From: DASVXQ01 sp046727955
GTDB taxonomy: Bacteria > Actinomycetota > CALGFH01
DNA: 14,678 nucleotides
Assembly (NCBI GenBank): GCA_046727955.1
Contig: JBKPDO010000337.1
Span: 1-14,678, forward strand
Direction of reading: 5' to 3'
Below are positions 1 through 8,296 of this stretch, piece by piece. The notes beneath the pieces were generated by a model. It had not been told where the DNA came from. It searched no databases and worked only from the letters and a program-made list of their open reading frames with translations. The position numbers were made by a program, and so were the translations under genes. Within the stretch, counting starts at the first letter, position 1. Every line of letters begins with the position of its first letter.

Positions 1-2293
1 CGACCTCACCGAGCCATGCCTCGTGTTCGGCGCGGGCGCGGCGGGCCAACAGGTCGTCCTCGATCTCGTCGAGCCGGGGAAGCATTTTTGGGTTTATGGC
101 GAGCATGGGGCATCGCAAACACGAGTGCTCATGCTGGCAAGAGGTTCCATATGGCCGCATGCAGCCACCCAGCTCAACCTTTCTCCGATCGAAGTGTTCC
201 TCGAATTCCCTCCATTCTTGCTCGGTGACGTTCCGGTACTCGTCGTCAGGGCGGGCGCCGCGGCGCCGTTCCAGGTATTCTTGGTAGTGGCGGACGACGT
301 CCTCGTTGAACACAGCGACGTAGCCGCGCGTGGTCTGTAGATTCAAATGCCCGAGCAGGGCTGCTCCGATGTGGATCGGGAGTCCGTTGTTGACGAGATC
401 AGTCGCGAACAATCTCCGAAAATCGTGCGGGGTGAAACAGGCAGTGCGGAAGCCGGGATGGCGTTCGGCGAGTTCCTCGCAGCGTCGCCGCAGCATGTTC
501 ACCACGGTGGCCGGAGAGATGACCTCTTGGTTCGTCCCAATCTTGCGTTGGAACAGGAACGGCATCGCCGAGCTGGCTTGGCGCTCGTGGGGGTCGTAGC
601 GCGACAGCAGCGGAATGGCCTGGCCGTCTTGCGTGTGGCGGCGGACGATCGCGGCGATGACGCTGAACAGCTCGGCGGACATAGCGATGACGCGCTCCCG
701 GTCGCTCTTCGAGGGAGCAATCACGAGCAAAGCGATGATCTCACCGGTGGGCCGCTGGTATTGCCGGATACTCAAATGGGTGAGCTCCAGCGCCTCCTCG
801 ATCCCAATCCCGGTGTGGCGGAGAACTTCCACGATCGCCCACTCGAAGAACGCGGCGTCCTCGGCGGCCGTGGCATTGATGTGCTTTCCGGTGGTCTGAT
901 CGAGGACACGTACGTTCGCCTTGCCGCCGAGCCTGATCCGCCGTTCGTCGACCCGGCTCCACAAACGCTGATAGCTACGGCCATCGAGGATGACCGTTTC
1001 CCCGTCGCCCTCGGCGGCGGCGTGCTCAAGCAGGGCGCGTCGGTGCTCGTACCGGGCCTCCATGTATTCTACGAGTGTGCTCAGCAGTGGTTGGCGTTGG
1101 CGGGTTCTGTCGTCCATCCGTTCCTTGACGCGCCGCTTGCGGATCCCGAAGCCGCGGACTTCCGCGTCGCTGGCGGGGCAGGGCGCGACCCAGATCGCCC
1201 ATTGCTCGGGCTCGGCGGCAGCCCAGGCTTGCAGGTCGGCGTAGAAGGCTCGGATGGCACGCAGGATCGGCTCGAACTCGCGGCGTCCCTTCCCGTCGGC
1301 CCGGACCGCGACCTGCTCGCGGCACCGCCGGTAGAGCTCGCCGTCGATGCGCAGGTCCGCCTGGTCGGGCGCGAGCTTCTCGATCGTGGACCAGAAATGG
1401 CTGGCCAGGTGCCGGGAGAGGTTGTCCAGCGTCGAGTAATCCAGCTCGGGCTGGCGGCGCTCCAAGTACGTGATCAGCAACTGCCGGACGCCGGCATGGC
1501 GGATCGGGTAGCGGTCGACCATCTCCTGGACGGTCAACCGGCCGGTCAGCAACGCGGCCTTCAGCGTCGCCGGCCCGTGCGGCGGGAAGTGCCCCATCGC
1601 GTGTAGCGCCTGCCAGGCCAGATGCCCCGGGAACCGGCTGCCCGCGCCGCGGGCGCCGAGCACCAGCCCTTGACGGCGGCACTCCCAGGCGTAGTACAGG
1701 ACAGCCGCCGGGGTCAGGTCGGCCAAGGAGATGCCCTGCGTGGTCAGGGCGACCGCCACGTCGAACAGCGCGGTGCCGTGGTGGACCGGGTTCACCGGGG
1801 TGCTCTGCACCTGCTCCCAGAACTTGTCCAGCAGCGGGTCGTTCTGGGCGACGAGGAACCGCTTGCCGTAGTAGAGGAACTGGTTGGACCGGAATGCCTC
1901 CAGTGACGGCTGGATGACGCGCGAGCAGAACAGGCACGCGGCGCCGGTCCCGATCTGGCTCCGGTCCCGGGGAGCCGACCGCAGGACCGAGACGGGGCGG
2001 CCGGGCTCGTTGAATCCACTGGCCAGCCACCGGTCCTGCCAGGTCTGGCCCGGGAACTCGCTCAGATGCTCAAGGAGATCTCGGGCACCGCGGCTTCGAC
2101 GCCACCGGTTGTCCGCTGACTTCGTCGGCCAGGTCGTGCGCACCGCCTGCGCGATCTCCTCGATGCTGGCGCGGGTCAGATCGCCCTGGGGGCGCGGCGG
2201 GACTGCCGGAGTGGGCGCGGGCGCGGCGTTCACGCTGACGAAGCGGCTGAGGCCCGTCTTGCCCTGGCGGGTCACGCCACCGAGGTCAGCCAC
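1..2293 (-). CDS. Tn554 TnpB-like tyrosine recombinase (3' end beyond window)
   Basis: Large site-specific recombinase of the tyrosine (phage integrase) superfamily, expected to cut and rejoin DNA through a 3'-phosphotyrosine. The frame is open for 764 codons from a GTG at 2293 to the left edge. All catalytic positions are visible, numbered from that GTG: R492 (LRHTG), K529 (PSKSDR), H623 and R626 (PHDFRR), H649 (GHLNL) and Y658 (RGYVAVF). The N-terminal ~450 residues are long and not recognisable in detail. After the tyrosine there is a Cys/His cluster (C711, C719, H721, H723, C725, C728) that looks metal-binding. The GTG overlaps the end of the upstream recombinase by 8 nt, implying translational coupling. 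Tn554 has the same layout (TnpA ~360 aa, then TnpB ~630 aa, then small TnpC), so this is most like TnpB, though longer. No frameshift was found. Assignment to the recombinase family is certain; to the Tn554 group it is inferred. Confidence 0.9.
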   Translation of the reverse strand, partial: MADLGGVTRQGKTGLSRFVSVNAAPAPTPAVPPRPQGDLTRASIEEIAQAVRTTWPTKSADNRWRRSRGARDLLEHLSEFPGQTWQDRWLASGFNEPGRPVSVLRSAPRDRSQIGTGAACLFCSRVIQPSLEAFRSNQFLYYGKRFLVAQNDPLLDKFWEQVQSTPVNPVHHGTALFDVAVALTTQGISLADLTPAAVLYYAWECRRQGLVLGARGAGSRFPGHLAWQALHAMGHFPPHGPATLKAALLTGRLTVQEMVDRYPIRHAGVRQLLITYLERRQPELDYSTLDNLSRHLASHFWSTIEKLAPDQADLRIDGELYRRCREQVAVRADGKGRREFEPILRAIRAFYADLQAWAAAEPEQWAIWVAPCPASDAEVRGFGIRKRRVKERMDDRTRQRQPLLSTLVEYMEARYEHRRALLEHAAAEGDGETVILDGRSYQRLWSRVDERRIRLGGKANVRVLDQTTGKHINATAAEDAAFFEWAIVEVLRHTGIGIEEALELTHLSIRQYQRPTGEIIALLVIAPSKSDRERVIAMSAELFSVIAAIVRRHTQDGQAIPLLSRYDPHERQASSAMPFLFQRKIGTNQEVISPATVVNMLRRRCEELAERHPGFRTACFTPHDFRRLFATDLVNNGLPIHIGAALLGHLNLQTTRGYVAVFNEDVVRHYQEYLERRRGARPDDEYRNVTEQEWREFEEHFDRRKVELGGCMRPYGTSCQHEHSCLRCPMLAINPKMLPRLDEIEDDLLARRARAEHEAWLGEV

Positions 2294-3487
2294 CGAACAC
2301 CGCCTTGATGTCCTCGGCGTCGTAGCCAGCGGCATAGACGCGCTGCGGTCGGGGCCGGCTGTAGTGCTCGGCCAACTTGTTGTGCATGTCCTCCACCCGC
2401 GCGGTCAGATAGCGGCCGGTGGTGTCCAGGTGCGCGTGACGCAGGATGGCCTGGACCTCGGCCAGCGTGAGCCGCTCGTCCCCGGCCATCCTGGTGGCCG
2501 CCGTGTGCCTCGCGTCGTGCAGAGTCCAGTTCGTGCCCAGCTTGTCGTTGGCCGCTGCAGGATGCGGCGCATCGCCCAGTCGGTCAGCGGCTTTTGCGTT
2601 CCGCGCCGGGTGCGCCAGACCGGCTGGCCTGGAGCGGGGAGCCCGTCGGCGGCCAGGTAGCGGCCGAGGTAGCGGAAGGCGTCCGGGGACGCCGGCACAG
2701 CCTGTCGCTCTCGGGTTCCCTTGCTGACCACGTAGACCAGTTGGCCTGCCCAGTCGATGTCCTCCAGTCCGACCCCGAGCAGCTCGCTCGCCCTGGCACC
2801 GGAGGACACGTAGAACTCCAGCAGGGCGCGATCGCGATCGCAGCCCATCTCCGCGAACAGTTCATCCCACCGGTGGTCTGGTATCGCGCGTGGCGCCTGC
2901 ATCGGCACCTTCTGCCGCAACCTGGCCCTGCGGAACACCGGCACCGGCTCCAGCGGGGAGCGGTGCGCCAGCGCCCGCCTGCGCTCCGCCGATACGGGAA
3001 CCGGGTTGACCACTGGGCCGGCACCGAAGCGGAGGCGGAACGAGTAGTAGCCCGCGATCACGGTGAGCGCGTGGTTGATCGTCCTGGGCGCGTAGCCCGC
3101 TCGCAGTGACGGCTTGCCGGTCTTGAGGTTCATCGCCCCTGGCGGGGACGAGTCTGGGGACCGACGACGGCGCTGCGGATTGCGGGCCTGCCGCAGCCAA
3201 CCCACCAGCACCGCCACCTCGGCCTCGGTCGCCTTCTCCCACGGTGTCTCCAACATCCACAACAGACGGTGCCATCGCAACAGGTCGAACGCATAGCTTC
3301 GGCACGTCAGCGGGCTGACGTCACCCAACACGAGGTCCCGCAAGTACTCGCTGACAGACTCCACCTCCTGCCCGCCGGCGTCCGTCACCACGAACGGGAG
3401 GTCCATCCCCCGCCCACCGACCACCGACCCCACAGCCGGAATCGAGCAACGCCCCTCCACCAGGGCACGACGCACATCCTCGACCAC
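2286..3487 (-). CDS. Tn554 TnpA-like tyrosine recombinase, frameshifted as read
   Basis: Tyrosine recombinase of about 400 aa. It starts at GTG 3487, with AAGGAG five bases upstream. The N-terminal half holds the SAM-like core-binding domain (SPLTCRSYAFDLLRW). The catalytic half has R in GARASELL, K in VSKGTRER, H and R in LHDARHT, H in LRHAHLD and Y in TGRYL. The reading frame breaks near 2549-2556: the GARASELL part runs in one frame, and from ANDKLGTNW onward the homology continues in another to the TGA at 2286. Restoring one C in the GGCC run at about 2552 joins both parts. The break lies between the catalytic Lys and the HxxR box, so the protein as read would lack three active residues. 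It could be a real null mutation or a sequencing contraction; the complete active site favours a recently intact gene. It overlaps the downstream larger recombinase by 8 nt. Confidence 0.85.
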
Positions 3488-3497
3488 ACCAACTCCT

Positions 3498-3522
3498 TGA
3501 TCGCGATCAGCATCATCTGATC
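3498..3522. promoter_or_regulatory. overlapping GATC palindromes at recombinase start
   Basis: A perfect 12-bp palindrome TGATCGCGATCA (3498-3509) overlaps a second dyad, GATCAG-catcat-CTGATC (3505-3522). Both lie directly against the ribosome binding site of the TnpA-like gene on the minus strand. The position fits an operator or a recombinase-binding site near the element end, but there is no direct evidence of function. Confidence 0.3.
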
Positions 3523-3619
3523 ACCAGTAGGACTTGGTGCAGTCAACAGGTCGGAACCACGCCAGCAGCTCATAGGCGTATGACCGCAGCGAAGCCGGGC
3601 TGGCGTCGGTTCCGGTGGC
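3521..3619 (-). pseudogene. fragment of a third tyrosine recombinase (core-binding domain)
   Basis: About 23 codons from 3619 downward read TDASPASLRSYAYELLAWFR, then unrelated sequence to a TGA at 3521. The block matches the pattern D-x-SP-x-x-x-RSYA-x-x-LL-x-W found in the SAM-like core-binding domain of the neighbouring recombinase (SPLTCRSYAFDLLRWHR), but it is clearly a different sequence. No start codon, catalytic domain or ribosome binding site accompanies it. It looks like a scrap of another integrase gene left by an excision or insertion. It abuts the alpha/beta hydrolase scrap with a frame change. Confidence 0.55.
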
Positions 3620-3794
3620 GCACTCCGAACTCCAGGATCGAGCCGCTGCCGGCGGAGAAGCCGAGCACGACCGCCCGCTCGATCCCCAGATGGTCGAGCA
3701 GCAGGGCGCACGCGTCGGCCTGATCGGCCGGGGTGGTGCCAGGTGGCAACGTCGAGTCGAAGTACCCGAACCGGGAAGGGCTAATGATCCGGAA
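3615..3794 (-). pseudogene. alpha/beta hydrolase fragment
   Basis: Sixty codons in one minus-strand frame read FRIISPSRFGYFDSTLPPG, then an AQADA-type helix, then DHLGIERAVVLGFSAGSG and ILEFGVRH. This is the middle of an alpha/beta hydrolase, with the SRFGY loop and the nucleophile elbow G-F-S-A-G. The N-terminal strand region, the catalytic acid and the histidine are all missing. The upstream boundary lies beside the citrate synthase stop codon, and the downstream boundary (about 3617) abuts an integrase fragment in another frame. It is a remnant with no plausible start of its own. Confidence 0.7.
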
Positions 3795-3799
3795 GCCGC

Positions 3800-5096
3800 T
3801 CAGGACGTCGCGTCGATCGCCAGGTGGCGTTCGCCCTTGCCCACGTAGACCTGGCGGGGCCTGGAGATCTTCTGCTCGGGATCGAGGATCCCCTCCTCCC
3901 ACTGCGCCAGCCAGCCCGGGGTCCGCCCGATCGCGAACAGCACCGGGAACATCTCCACCGGGAAGCCCATCGTCTGGTAGATGATCCCAGAGTAGAAGTC
4001 CACGTTGGGGTAGAGCTTGTGCTCGATGAAGTACTCGTCCTCCAGCGCGATCCGCTCCAGCTCCAGGGCGATATCCAGCAGCGGGTTGCTGCGAGTGACC
4101 GCGAGGACCTCGCCAGCGACCCGCTTGATGATCTGGGCCCTGGGGTCGAAGTGCTTGTAGACGCGGTGCCCGAACCCCATCAGGCGGAACTCACCCCGCT
4201 TCACCCGATCGACATAGCGAGGGATCGCCTCGACCGAGCCGATCTGGTTCAGCATGCCAAGCACCTGCTCGTTGGCCCCCCCGTGCAGTGGGCCGTACAG
4301 TGCGGCCGCGGCGGCCGCGGCGGCAGAGTAGGGATCGGCGTGGGCGCTGCCCACCGCTCGCATCACGTGGGCCGAGCAGTTCTGCTCGTGATCGGCGTGC
4401 AGGATCAACAGCACGTTCAGCGCCCGCTCGAACACGGGGTCCGGCCGTACTTCAGCTCCGTGGTCTTCCACATCATGTTGAGGAAATTCCCCGCATACGA
4501 CAGGTCGTTGTCTGGGTAGGCGTAAGGCAGGCCCACCGCATGGCGGTACGCGAACGCCGCCAATGTGGGCATCTTGGCGATCAGGCGCACAATCTGCTCG
4601 GCCCGCCGTTGCTGGTCGAAGATCACCTTGGCCCCGGGGTAGAAGGTAGAGAGCGCGCCGACCGTGCTTACCAGGATCCCCATGGGATGGGCGTCGTGAT
4701 GGAACCCGTCGATGAACTTCTTGATGTTCTCATGGATGAAGGTGTGGTGGGTGATCTGTCGGGTCCATTCCTGCAACTTGGCCTTGTCGGGCAGCTCGCC
4801 GTTCAATAGAAGCCAGGCGACCTGCAGGAACGACCCGTGCTCGGCGAGTTCCTCGATGGGATAGCCCGGTAGCGCAGGATCCCGTTGTCGCCGTCGATGA
4901 ACGTGATCGCGCTGCGGCAGCTGGCGGTGTTCAGGAAGGCGGGGTCGTAGGAGAGCAGTCCGAAGTCGTCGGGTGTGGTCTTGATCCGGCGAAGCTCGGT
5001 CGCGTGGACGGTACCGCCGGTGATGGGGATCTCATAGGTGCGTCCCGTCCTGCTGTCGGTGACCGTCAGGACGCCGTCGTTGCTCTCAGGATCCAT
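3800..5096 (-). CDS. gltA: citrate synthase (type II), two frameshifts as read
   Basis: Condenses acetyl-CoA with oxaloacetate to citrate, the entry step of the TCA cycle, in the cytoplasm. The restored product is about 432 aa, the usual length for the GltA type. The start is ATG 5096, preceded by a GAGGGG ribosome binding site. Family landmarks in order: TASCRSAITFIDGD-GILRYRGYPIEELAE near residue 60-90, LHADHEQN, the catalytic histidine in GPLHGGANEQ, the second in MGFGHRVYKHFDPRA, and the catalytic aspartate in LYPNVDFYSG. The gene is spread over three frames. One G is missing at about 4865 (after ILRYR) and one G/C at about 4446 (after ELKY). Both are single-base contractions in G/C runs, so either the gene has just decayed or the sequence has indel errors. 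Eight consecutive alanines follow PYS. The stop TGA at 3800 abuts the hydrolase fragment. Confidence 0.9.
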
Positions 5097-5102
5097 GGCC
5101 CC

Positions 5103-5264
5103 TCACCCGCCCATTTCGTCGCAGCGACCGCTCCGCGGCATGATTGCAAGATCCTCCTCCAAAGCACGCCGCAGCGCCCGGACGTCGCCCCGGCTGTCAC
5201 TGCCCGCTGTGACGAGTCGATAGACGTGCCGAAGACGTGCCGAGATGACCCGTTCGACGTCCAG
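5103..5264 (-). other. possible small ORF just upstream of citrate synthase
   Basis: An open frame ends with TGA at 5103, only 6 nt before the citrate synthase ATG. It encodes an amphipathic, helix-like stretch with motifs RLRHVYRLVTAG and DVRALRRALEEDLAIMP. No ATG or GTG begins this frame; the nearest candidate is CTG 5264. The tail looks protein-like and overlaps the citrate synthase ribosome binding site, as a translationally coupled gene would. The missing start may reflect another indel or chance. I do not recognise a family. Confidence 0.25.
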
Positions 5265-5527
5265 CCTGCCCCCACGGCAGCGCGCTTGTCCGGGGGCTGT
5301 TCGGCCTCCTCCGCCGGGGACCTTCGCTCCGTAGCCGGACCCGAGGGCCGGATCAGTCAGCCTGGGCGAGCGTCGGGCGACACCGCGCACGCCACTCGCC
5401 GACGCCACCCGTGCCCACCAGGCGGACAGGGACCCGGCTCGGCCCAGCAGGCTGGCGGCGATCAAGGCGCGATGCCCGTTGGAGCAGGGCGCAGGTGAGC
5501 GGGCGCTGGTGGAGCCCTGCCGGGTGC
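5265..5527. other. intergenic, one weak DevR/DosR-like motif
   Basis: No convincing gene is seen on either strand between the CBS gene and the small ORF. The stretch contains GGGACCTTCGCTCC at 5317-5330, which matches 12 of 14 positions of the motif seen elsewhere in the window. A looser dyad, GGACCCGAGGGCC, lies about 20 bp away at 5337-5349. Either could drive minus-strand transcription toward citrate synthase. Confidence 0.3.
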
Positions 5528-5920
5528 CTACGCCTCCTGCTGGTGGACCCGCTCGGGGAGGAAGACCGACATGACGTCGCGCACCGACACCACGCCGAGC
5601 GCCGCGCCGCGCTCGAGGACGACCAGGTGCCGGATGTGCCGGTGCTGCATCTCGGCCGCCGCGACGGTCACGTCCCAGTTGGGCGAGGCCGTCACGACCG
5701 GCGCGGTCATGTGCTCCCCCACCCGCGTCTGCCCCACATCGCCCAACCGCGCCGCCGCGTGCAGCACGTCCCGCTCGGTGAGGATGCCGACGACCTGCCC
5801 CGCCTGCTCCACGACCACCGAGCCGATCCCGTGCTCCTGCATGACCTGGGCGGCGGTGCGCAGCGACTGGTCGGGGCCGACCGACACCACCGGGCTCTTC
5901 ATGAGGTTGCGAATCTGCAT
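5528..5920 (-). CDS. two-CBS-domain protein (Hrp1-like)
   Basis: A 130-aa cytoplasmic protein made of a pair of CBS domains, which typically bind adenosyl nucleotides as a Bateman module. Start ATG 5920 is chosen over an in-frame site ten codons upstream because AGGAGG lies seven bases before it. CBS1 spans roughly residues 5-58 (MKSPVVSVGPDQSL, GIGSVVVE, VGILTERDVL). CBS2 spans roughly 68-125 (MTAPVVTASPNWDV, HIRHLVVLE, LGVVSVRDVMS). There is no extra enzymatic or DNA-binding domain. The size and architecture match stand-alone CBS proteins such as mycobacterial Hrp1 (Rv2626c). The gene lies codirectional with, and upstream of, citrate synthase. Regulation by adenylate state or hypoxia is inferred from the family. 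Confidence 0.88.
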   Translation of the reverse strand: MQIRNLMKSPVVSVGPDQSLRTAAQVMQEHGIGSVVVEQAGQVVGILTERDVLHAAARLGDVGQTRVGEHMTAPVVTASPNWDVTVAAAEMQHRHIRHLVVLERGAALGVVSVRDVMSVFLPERVHQQEA

Positions 5921-6242
5921 GCAAGGGCCTCCTGGACAAAGCCGAACCACCGGGCCGCCGGCCTCGGCGGGAACCCTGACGGTACCTTACCCGGTCCGCG
6001 GGAGTCCCGTTGGGTCCACGACCACTGCCTGGGAACCGGGTCAGGAGTCCAGAGGCCTCCAACCAAACAACCCTCCGTCCGAGAGGCTGCGAGGATTCAC
6101 CTCGCTGGCCTTGAAGCCCGACCTGCCACTGTTGCGTGCGGGCATGGCAGCGCCTCCAGCACCGTCCAGCGCCGGCGTTTCGCGCAGGGCCTCGGATCTG
6201 CACCGGAGGGCCAGATGTTGCGCCTCACCCCGGCTCGCCTAA
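5921..6242. other. CBS gene upstream region, no gene seen
   Basis: This stretch between the CBS start and the left end of the insertion sequence contains no convincing ORF. It should hold the CBS promoter unless that gene was cotranscribed with the zinc-ribbon genes now beyond the insertion. A dyad GAGTCCCGTTGGGTCC at 6002-6017 is only a weak DevR-box candidate. Confidence 0.4.
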
Positions 6243-6255
6243 CCTCGATTCCCGG
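6243..6255 (+). repeat. left terminal inverted repeat of the IS
   Basis: CCTCGATTCCCGG, a perfect inverted match to 8284-8296. It is preceded by CTAA. Confidence 0.85.
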
Positions 6256-6465
6256 GGGGCCTGATTGATCTTGTCCTGGGGGATGGCCGACGGCCGTAGG
6301 GACGCATACGCGCAGGTCACAGGATGGTGAGCCGGCCACAAGTATCATCGCCTCAACGGATCTTCAGGAACTAATCGGCCCTGGCGCAACCAGCTTCATC
6401 CGAGGCCTCTGGCCAACCTGGTCACGAATCATGCTTGTGTCTCACCATGTCTGCGGCGCATCGCG

Positions 6466-6494
6466 TTGTCTGCGTGGCGATCTAGCTCTAGCAT
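6466..6494 (+). promoter_or_regulatory. sigma-70-like promoter of the IS transposase
   Basis: TTGTCT (6466-6471) and TAGCAT (6489-6494) are separated by exactly 17 bp, close to the housekeeping -35/-10 consensus. Transcription would begin near 6501, about 20 bases before the TTG chosen as the transposase start. Confidence 0.5.
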
Positions 6495-6520
6495 GCTGGT
6501 GTGAAACTCCGGGAGACAAG

Positions 6521-8245
6521 TTGAGACCAGGCGCGGAGTACTTCACCGAGCCGGGCAGCGCGGCGCAGCGGCGCTACGAGGCACTACGCGCCTACTTCGT
6601 CGAGGGGGCCACCGCCGCGCAGGTGGCCGACCGGTACGGCTACTCCACTGCCAGCGTGCACCAGATGGCCACCTTGCTGCGTACCGGCAAGCTGAGCATG
6701 TTCACCAAGACCAGGCCCGGCCCCAAGGGCCCGCGCAAGGCGGTCGGGCCACTGCGGGCGCGGGTGCTGGCGCTGCGCGCGGCCGGCCACAGCGTCACCG
6801 AGATCGCCGCCGCACTGGCCGGTGAAGGAACACCGATCGCTGCGCAGACGGTCTGGCAGATCCTCAACGCCGAGGGGCTGCCCAGGCTGCCACGCCGCGA
6901 TGAGACCCGCCGCGGCAGCCCCATCCAGCTGGCCAGTGTCAAGGCCGCCAAGCTGGAGACCTGGCCGACCGGTGCCCAGCTGGCATGTGACCACGCCGGG
7001 CTGTTGCTGCTGCTGCCCGGCATGGTCGAGCTCGGGCTGCACCAGCTGGTGGGCGCGGCCGGCTACCCGTCCACCCGGCAGCTGTCGGCATGGCAGTCGA
7101 TCGGCACGCTGCTGTTGGCCAAGTGCGACCGCCGCGCCCGCACCCACCACATCGACGCGCTCACCGACGACCCCGGCCTGGCGTTCACCCTCGGCCTGCG
7201 CGCCCTCCCCAAGGCCACCCACCTGGGCTCCTACTCCTGGCGGGTCCGCCGCGCCTGCAACCAACAGCTCCTGTCCGGGCTGGTCACCGCGCTGCGCCGC
7301 GTCGGCCTGGCCACCGGCGAAGCCGGGTTCAACCTGGACTTCCACGCCATCCGCCACCACGGCGACGACCCGGTGCTGGAACGCCACTACGTGCCCCGCC
7401 GCTCGCAGCGCACCCGCGCGGTGCTGACCTTCTTCGCCCAAGACCACACCAGCGCCGAGATGGTCTACGCCAACGCCGACCTGACCAAGACCGAACAGGC
7501 CCGCGAGATCATCGCGTTCTGCGACTACTGGCAGCAGGCCACCGGGGCCGATCCCGGCCTGCTCGTGTTCGACTCGCAGCTGACCAACTACAAGATCCTG
7601 GGTGAGCTGACCGGCCGCGGGGTCCCCTGGCTGACCCTCCGCAAACGCGGCGACACCGAACTCGCCCGGCTGGCCGCCCTACCAGCCTCGGCATGGAAGC
7701 GCGTCACCATCGACCGCGCCGGCCGCTACCGGCGCCCGCAACTGCACCAAGACCTGATCAAACTCAAAGACATCGACCACCAGGTCCGCCAGATCGCCGT
7801 GCGCAGCATCGGCCACGACCAGCCCACCCTGATCATCACCGCCGACCTGACCACCGACGCCAAGACCCTGTTCGCCCGCTACGCCGAACGCATGCTCGTC
7901 GAAAACGAACTCGATGTCTACATCGCAGGCTTCCACCTCGACGCCCTCACCAGCAGCGTGTCCCTCAACGTCGACCTCGACACCACCCTGACCGTCATCG
8001 CCGGCAACCTCTACCGGCTGCTGGCCCGCAGACTGCCCCGCTACCAGACCGCCACCCCCGAAACCATCTGGCGGCACTTCCTCAACGCCACCGGCACCCT
8101 GCACATCAGCGACGACCAAGTCACCTGCGCGCTCAACCTACGCAGCCACCACCCCGTCCTCATCGACGCCGGCTTCGCCGATCTCCAAACCCCGATCCCC
8201 TGGTGGAACAACCGCACCCTACGGTTCACCTTCCCACCCCGCTGA
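6521..8245 (+). CDS. DDE transposase of the 2.05-kb IS
   Basis: A 574-aa transposase that would excise and insert the surrounding element. The frame is open from ATG 6431, but I place the start at TTG 6521. GGGAG lies seven bases upstream, a promoter at 6466-6494 sits inside the longer version, and the G/C third-position bias begins only here. The N-terminus (to about residue 130) has two helix-turn-helix-like segments (AAQVADRYGYSTASVHQM and SVTEIAAAL). The RNase-H-like core supplies candidate catalytic acids: D273 (NLDFHAI), D351 (VFDSQLTNY) and E461 (MLVENELD). The C-terminus has a conserved-looking block, NVDLDTTLTVIAGNLYRLLA. It belongs broadly to the IS4-type DDE superfamily; I cannot name the family with confidence. 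No disruption is seen. Confidence 0.85.
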   Translation: MRPGAEYFTEPGSAAQRRYEALRAYFVEGATAAQVADRYGYSTASVHQMATLLRTGKLSMFTKTRPGPKGPRKAVGPLRARVLALRAAGHSVTEIAAALAGEGTPIAAQTVWQILNAEGLPRLPRRDETRRGSPIQLASVKAAKLETWPTGAQLACDHAGLLLLLPGMVELGLHQLVGAAGYPSTRQLSAWQSIGTLLLAKCDRRARTHHIDALTDDPGLAFTLGLRALPKATHLGSYSWRVRRACNQQLLSGLVTALRRVGLATGEAGFNLDFHAIRHHGDDPVLERHYVPRRSQRTRAVLTFFAQDHTSAEMVYANADLTKTEQAREIIAFCDYWQQATGADPGLLVFDSQLTNYKILGELTGRGVPWLTLRKRGDTELARLAALPASAWKRVTIDRAGRYRRPQLHQDLIKLKDIDHQVRQIAVRSIGHDQPTLIITADLTTDAKTLFARYAERMLVENELDVYIAGFHLDALTSSVSLNVDLDTTLTVIAGNLYRLLARRLPRYQTATPETIWRHFLNATGTLHISDDQVTCALNLRSHHPVLIDAGFADLQTPIPWWNNRTLRFTFPPR

Positions 8246-8283
8246 CCCACGCCAGCGCGCCCGACCTCAACTCAATTTCCGCA

Positions 8284-8296
8284 CCGGGAATCGAGG
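8284..8296 (-). repeat. right terminal inverted repeat of the IS
   Basis: CCGGGAATCGAGG, the exact reverse complement of 6243-6255. It is followed by CTAA. Confidence 0.85.

Noticed and set aside
347..1606. 419-codon plus-strand open frame
   Set aside because: It lies exactly antisense to the large tyrosine recombinase, whose minus frame shows a complete catalytic set. The plus product has no motifs and is a GC-driven shadow.
1026..2030. 334-codon minus-strand open frame
   Set aside because: It is Arg/Pro/Gly-rich and overlaps the recombinase gene in another frame; there is no ribosome binding site or domain.
1..3619. RIT (recombinase-in-trio) element
   Set aside because: Only two full recombinases are visible and the second is far larger than RIT members. 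The third piece is an upstream fragment. The Tn554-like layout fits better, though the left edge is not seen.
5103..6203. 366-codon minus-strand open frame
   Set aside because: Most of it overlaps the CBS gene out of frame and is low complexity. Only its last ~53 codons look protein-like and are listed separately.
6584..7447. 287-codon minus-strand open frame
   Set aside because: It is antisense to the IS transposase, with Gly/Gln/Ala-rich shadow composition.
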